DNA of 64,000 nt from Bacteroidota bacterium (GTDB lineage Bacteria; Bacteroidota; Bacteroidia; Chitinophagales; Chitinophagaceae), in the NCBI GenBank assembly GCA_947452555.1, contig CANGDH010000001.1, positions 310,001 through 374,000 of the forward strand, written 5' to 3'. Of this stretch, positions 60,098-64,000 are shown piece after piece; the stretch's first letter is position 1, and the number at the start of each line of letters is the position of its first letter. Below the pieces are notes generated by a model, which was not told the origin of the DNA, ran no database searches, and was given only the letters and a program-made list of their open reading frames with translations. The position numbers were made by a program, and so were the translations under genes.

Positions 60098-60131
60098 AGA
60101 GTCCTTGGTAGTAATATCAGGGACTCTTTTT
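60098..60131 (+). terminator. Intrinsic terminator after smc
   Basis: AGAGTCC...GGACTCT followed by TTTTT. Confidence 0.75.
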
Positions 60132-60135
60132 AATT

Positions 60136-60552
60136 ATGATCAAGTCTGCAATTATATTATTTTTTTCTTTATTATTAGTATACCTACCTTTTAGTAGGAT
60201 GCCAGATTATTTTGATAGTGAAACTACTCCTGCATTGATAGTGCAAAATGGGGGTGCTATTGTTGCAAGCTTTATTGAAAATGGCAAAACGTATCAAATC
60301 ATATTAAATTCAGCTATCTATAAAGACAAAATTGGAAAAAGAGTAGAAGTGATATATGAATTAAGTCAACCGGGGAATGCAAAATTGAATAAAGTTTGGA
60401 ATTATTGGCTAGTGCCAACAGAGCTTGCATTTGCATTAGGAGTTTTTGTGGTATTATTAGGGGTAGCTTATGCAACAACACATCGACCAGATCCATCAGC
60501 TCTTGCTGAACAATTGGAATACAAAAAAGAAAATACGGGAAAGTACTATTAA
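60136..60552 (+). CDS. Hypothetical two-TM protein
   Basis: 138 aa, N- and C-terminal TM segments flanking a small beta-like region; no recognised family. Confidence 0.6.
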   Translation: MIKSAIILFFSLLLVYLPFSRMPDYFDSETTPALIVQNGGAIVASFIENGKTYQIILNSAIYKDKIGKRVEVIYELSQPGNAKLNKVWNYWLVPTELAFALGVFVVLLGVAYATTHRPDPSALAEQLEYKKENTGKYY

Positions 60553-60593
60553 AAAAAATGTAATTGGTACAACTTGATATGTGAATGCCAATA

Positions 60594-61055
60594 TTATTTA
60601 GCCAAGTAACGTTTAATATCTTTATCGATATCTCTATTCTTAATAGTTTCACGTTTATCGAATTCTTTCTTTCCCTTGCCAATGCCAATTTCTAATTTGG
60701 CATAGTGTTTTTCATTAAAGAAAATTCGCAGAGGTACAATGGTGAAACCTTTTTCTTTCACCTTCCCTTCAATTTTTTTTAGCTCTCTTTTTTCTAATAA
60801 TAATTTACGGTCATGCACTTCAATATGATTGTTAGCGGACCCATGAGAGTAGGCATTAATATATAAACTGCGTACCCATAATTCACCTCTATCGAAAAAG
60901 CAGAAGGAGTCATTGAAACTCACTTTCCCTTCTCTAATGGACTTTACTTCAGTCCCAAGCAATACAAGACCGGCCACATATTTATCTTCTATCTGGTAGT
61001 TGAAATAGGCTTGCCTATTATTAAGTTCTTTTGCTGGTAACGGTTTCTTTGCCAT
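60594..61055 (-). CDS. smpB: SsrA-binding protein
   Basis: NRQAYFNYQIEDKYVAGLVLLGTEVKSIREGKVSFNDSF; ATG 61055 preferred over ORF-track 61076. Confidence 0.96.
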   Translation of the reverse strand: MAKKPLPAKELNNRQAYFNYQIEDKYVAGLVLLGTEVKSIREGKVSFNDSFCFFDRGELWVRSLYINAYSHGSANNHIEVHDRKLLLEKRELKKIEGKVKEKGFTIVPLRIFFNEKHYAKLEIGIGKGKKEFDKRETIKNRDIDKDIKRYLAK

Positions 61056-61064
61056 AAAAAATAA

Positions 61065-61092
61065 TCCCGGACCCAATTGAATGGATCCGGGA
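61065..61092 (-). terminator. Intrinsic terminator downstream of accD, overlapping smpB leader
   Basis: On minus: TCCCGGA...TCCGGGA followed by TTATTTTTT then ATG of smpB. Confidence 0.65.
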
Positions 61093-61144
61093 ACAAAAGT
61101 AAGATAAGTAAGCCTAGTAAAGAAATAGAAATACTTAGATTCTC

Positions 61145-62062
61145 TTAGTTTCTAAACAGGAAGGCAACTTCCGCTAATTTATGCTTCAAATCCTTGCGGT
61201 CTACTATGAAATCCAAGAATCCATGTTCTAATAAAAATTCACTTCTTTGAAATCCAGGAGGCAAGTCTCTCTTAATAGTTTCCTTAATGACTCTAGGCCC
61301 CGCAAAGCCTATTAATGCTCCTGGTTCCGCTATATTAATATCACCTAACATTCCAAAGCTAGCGGAGATTCCACCAAAAGTAGGGTCTGTTAACAAAGAA
61401 ACAAACGGCAATTTAGCATCACTTAATTGAGAAAGTTTACCACTAGTTTTTGCTAATTGCATCAAACTAAATGCGCTCTCCATCATACGTGCACCACCAC
61501 TTTTACTGATCACTAAAAATGGAAGGCGGTGTTCAATGCAATAGTCAACTGCACGACTAAATTTTTCCCCCATTACGCTACCTAATGAACCTCCAATAAA
61601 TTCGAAATCCATACAAGCAACTACATAAGGTTCACTGTTCATTTTACCTACACCAACACGCATCGAATCTTTTAGATCTGTTTTAGCATGAATTTCGTCT
61701 AAACGTTTTTGGTAATTCTTAAGATCGGTAAAATTTAATGCATCCTTACTTACGATATTATCGAAAAGTACATTGTAGTCTTGGTCGTCAAATAAAATAT
61801 CAAAATATTCATCACTTCCAATTCGATGATGATAATTACAACTACTACAAATAAATAGATGTTCTTTTAATTCAGAACTCGTACATATATGATTACAAGT
61901 TGGACATTTTGTCCAGAGTCCTTCTGGAGTTTCTTTTTTGTCAGCAGTAGAAGTAGTAATCCCTTTTCTGATTCTTTTAAACCATCTGGATTTAGCTGCT
62001 TCTGTACTGGTAGATTCTTCTCCAGTTAAATTCACTTCAATATCTTCTTCTCTGTTTCGCAT
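61145..62062 (-). CDS. accD: Acetyl-CoA carboxylase carboxyltransferase subunit beta
   Basis: Zn ribbon CPTCNHICTSSELKEHLFICSSC; SGGARMMESAFSLMQLAKTS; GFAGPRVIKETI. Confidence 0.96.
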   Translation of the reverse strand: MRNREEDIEVNLTGEESTSTEAAKSRWFKRIRKGITTSTADKKETPEGLWTKCPTCNHICTSSELKEHLFICSSCNYHHRIGSDEYFDILFDDQDYNVLFDNIVSKDALNFTDLKNYQKRLDEIHAKTDLKDSMRVGVGKMNSEPYVVACMDFEFIGGSLGSVMGEKFSRAVDYCIEHRLPFLVISKSGGARMMESAFSLMQLAKTSGKLSQLSDAKLPFVSLLTDPTFGGISASFGMLGDINIAEPGALIGFAGPRVIKETIKRDLPPGFQRSEFLLEHGFLDFIVDRKDLKHKLAEVAFLFRN

Positions 62063-62116
62063 AGCGTTACATTTAAGTGAGCAATCGTTTTAATCTCTAT
62101 GAACTTATATAAATTA

Positions 62117-62146
62117 AACAGCCACCCATTTTTCAATGAGGCGGCT
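62117..62146 (-). terminator. Probable terminator of fbaA
   Basis: On minus AGCCGCC...GGTGGCT followed by GTTTAA. Confidence 0.5.
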
Positions 62147-62160
62147 ATTTAAAATTTTGA

Positions 62161-63228
62161 TTAAGCGTTTTTGTTGATACAGTTTAAGTCTTCAAAAGAT
62201 TGTTCTAATCTTTTAATAAATGACTCTTCTCCTTTTCTCAACCAAACTCTTGGATCGTAATATTTCTTATTCGGCTTTTCAGCTCCTTCAGGGTTTCCTA
62301 ATTGAGTCTGTAAATAAGCTTCATTCTTTTTGTAGTATCCTAAAACACCTTCCCAGAAAGCCCATTGCAAATCGGTATCTAAGTTCATTTTGATTGCACC
62401 ATATCCAATAGCTTCTCTAATTTGATTTTGAGGAGAACCAGAACCACCATGGAATACAAAGTATACTGGCTTAGGTGCAGTACCCATTGTTTTCTCAATA
62501 TGTACTTGGCTATTGTGTAAGATCTCAGGCTTTAATTCAACATTTCCTGGACTGTATACACCGTGTACATTACCGAAAGCTGCTGCAACCGTAAATAGAT
62601 TACCTACTTTACCTAATTCAGTATAAGCATAAGCAACGTGCTCAGGTTGTGTATATAACTTGTCGTTTTCAACACCACTGTTGTCAACTCCGTCTTCTTC
62701 ACCACCTGTAACACCTAATTCAATTTCAATACCCATTCCCAATGGAGCCATACGTTTGAAAAATTCTACAGATGTTTGAATATTCTCTTCAATTGGTTCT
62801 TCAGACAAATCCAACATATGTGAACTGAATAAAGGTTGACCATGTAATTTGTGATATTTTTCACTTTCGTCAATCAACGCACTAATCCATGGCAACCATT
62901 TTTTAGAAGCGTGGTCTGTATGTAAAATAACAGGAACGCCATAAAATTTAGCTACTTGATGTACGTGTAAAGCACCTGCAATAGCACCTTGAATATTTGC
63001 TTGCAAATTATCATTTGGCATACCTTTTCCTGCGATAAATTGAGCACCACCATTTGAAAATTGAATTATAATAGGAGAGTTCACTTTTGCTGCTGTTTCA
63101 ATAGCTGCATTAATAGTATCTGTTCCAGTGGTATTCACTGCTGGAATTGCAAAATTGTTTGCTTTTGCATCGTTATACAAAGTTTCCAATTCTTTGCCGA
63201 ATAAAACACCTGCTCTGTACTTGCTCAT
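62161..63228 (-). CDS. fbaA: Class II fructose-bisphosphate aldolase
   Basis: FAIPAVNTTGTDTINAAIETA; VILHTDHASKKWLPW; ELGVTGGEEDGVDNSG; FHGGSGSP; 355 aa. Confidence 0.96.
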   Translation of the reverse strand: MSKYRAGVLFGKELETLYNDAKANNFAIPAVNTTGTDTINAAIETAAKVNSPIIIQFSNGGAQFIAGKGMPNDNLQANIQGAIAGALHVHQVAKFYGVPVILHTDHASKKWLPWISALIDESEKYHKLHGQPLFSSHMLDLSEEPIEENIQTSVEFFKRMAPLGMGIEIELGVTGGEEDGVDNSGVENDKLYTQPEHVAYAYTELGKVGNLFTVAAAFGNVHGVYSPGNVELKPEILHNSQVHIEKTMGTAPKPVYFVFHGGSGSPQNQIREAIGYGAIKMNLDTDLQWAFWEGVLGYYKKNEAYLQTQLGNPEGAEKPNKKYYDPRVWLRKGEESFIKRLEQSFEDLNCINKNA

Positions 63229-63246
63229 AGTTTATTATTTGAGTGA

Positions 63247-63254
63247 CAAATATA
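63247..63254 (-). promoter_or_regulatory. Bacteroidota -7 element (TATATTTG on minus) upstream of fbaA
   Basis: Forward CAAATATA, 19 nt before minus-strand ATG 63228. Confidence 0.45.
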
Positions 63255-63293
63255 CAAATTTAGACCCAAACAGACGTTAGCCTGTTAAGGGGT

Positions 63294-64000
63294 TTACATA
63301 AAACCTTTACTTCTCATCCAGTCGTCATTATATACTTTTCCAATATATCTGCTTCCATGATCGTGGAATATACAAACTACAATATCGCTAGGCTTTAAAC
63401 GGTCTTTTAACTGCATTAATCCTTGAATACAAGCACCTGCACTATAACCACAAAAAAGTCCTTCTTGCTTTGCCAAACTTCTTGTCATAACCGCTCCATC
63501 TTTATCAGATACTTGCACAAAATGATCAATAACGGACATGTCATAATTAGCTGGAACAAAATCCTCACCGAATCCTTCTGCAACATAAGGTTGAACATAA
63601 TTCATATCCACTTCGCCAGTTTCAAAATAATGGGTCAATAAAGAACCAATTGGATCCACAGCCCAAATTTGAATTGCTGGGTTTTGTTCTTTTAAATATT
63701 TAGCAGTTCCAGTGATAGTTCCACCAGTTCCAGCAGTACATATTAAATGTGTGATTTTGCCTTGGGTTTGATTCCAAATTTCAGGACCTGTAGTCTCATA
63801 ATGCGCAAGACGATTTGCTAGGTTATCATATTGATTAAAGAAATAGGAGTTTGGGATGTCTACTGCTAATTTTCGAGCAACTGAATAATAACTTGCAGGG
63901 TCTTCAGGCGCCACATTGGTAGGACAAACAATAACTTCGGCACCTACTGCACGAAGGATATCCATTTTCTCTTTGCTCTGTTTGTCGGTAGTGGTAAAAA
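63294..64000 (-). CDS. PLP-dependent cysteine synthase / cystathionine beta-synthase family, N-terminus cut by window edge
   Basis: Frame stays open past the ORF-track ATG (63965) to the edge (TTTDKQSKEKMDILRAVGAEVIVCPTNVAPEDPASYYSVA); GTGGTITGTAKYLKEQNP; LFCGYSAGACIQG. Confidence 0.9.
   Translation of the reverse strand, partial: FTTTDKQSKEKMDILRAVGAEVIVCPTNVAPEDPASYYSVARKLAVDIPNSYFFNQYDNLANRLAHYETTGPEIWNQTQGKITHLICTAGTGGTITGTAKYLKEQNPAIQIWAVDPIGSLLTHYFETGEVDMNYVQPYVAEGFGEDFVPANYDMSVIDHFVQVSDKDGAVMTRSLAKQEGLFCGYSAGACIQGLMQLKDRLKPSDIVVCIFHDHGSRYIGKVYNDDWMRSKGFM

Noticed and set aside
60314-60688. Minus-strand ORF bridging the small two-TM gene and smpB
   Set aside because: Overlaps smpB in another frame and a better-supported plus-strand ORF; low-complexity translation.
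1-64000. Defence island, prophage, transposon or biosynthetic cluster
   Set aside because: No integrase, transposase, phage, toxin-antitoxin, restriction or NRPS/PKS-type genes recognised; content is core metabolism and information processing.

Overview
The window is an AT-rich chromosomal segment from a Bacteroidota, most likely a Chitinophagaceae-like lineage. That placement is inferred from gene content, from PorW/SprE, DUF4270 and AtpZ-type genes, and from recurrent TAnnTTTG -7 promoter elements. Most of it is ordinary core genome: sucC, metK, rlmB, purC, pdhB, lepB, topA, kdsC, maf, lipA, holA, ribF, purM, ftsE, smc, smpB, accD and fbaA. There is also an alpha-glucan/glycogen locus (ROK kinase, sugar MFS, glgA, glgC, MFS, periplasmic GH13, glgB). 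I found no convincing mobile element, CRISPR array, rRNA, tRNA or defence island. The most unusual structure is the convergent lipA/ROK intergenic region (about 40578-40805). It holds an intrinsic terminator, then a 24-bp tandem repeat with 5 copies plus a fragment, then two consecutive perfect inverted repeats, the second with 16-bp arms overlapping the ROK stop codon. Other points worth a look: a GlgA-like protein reduced to its N-terminal half, missing panC/panD and missing atpB in neighbourhoods where I would expect them (from memory), a subtilase with a very long Asp-His insertion, an Asn-rich linker in PorW/SprE, a terminator abutting the smpB start codon, and a predicted leaderless holA mRNA. 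No clearly new multi-gene system is evident.
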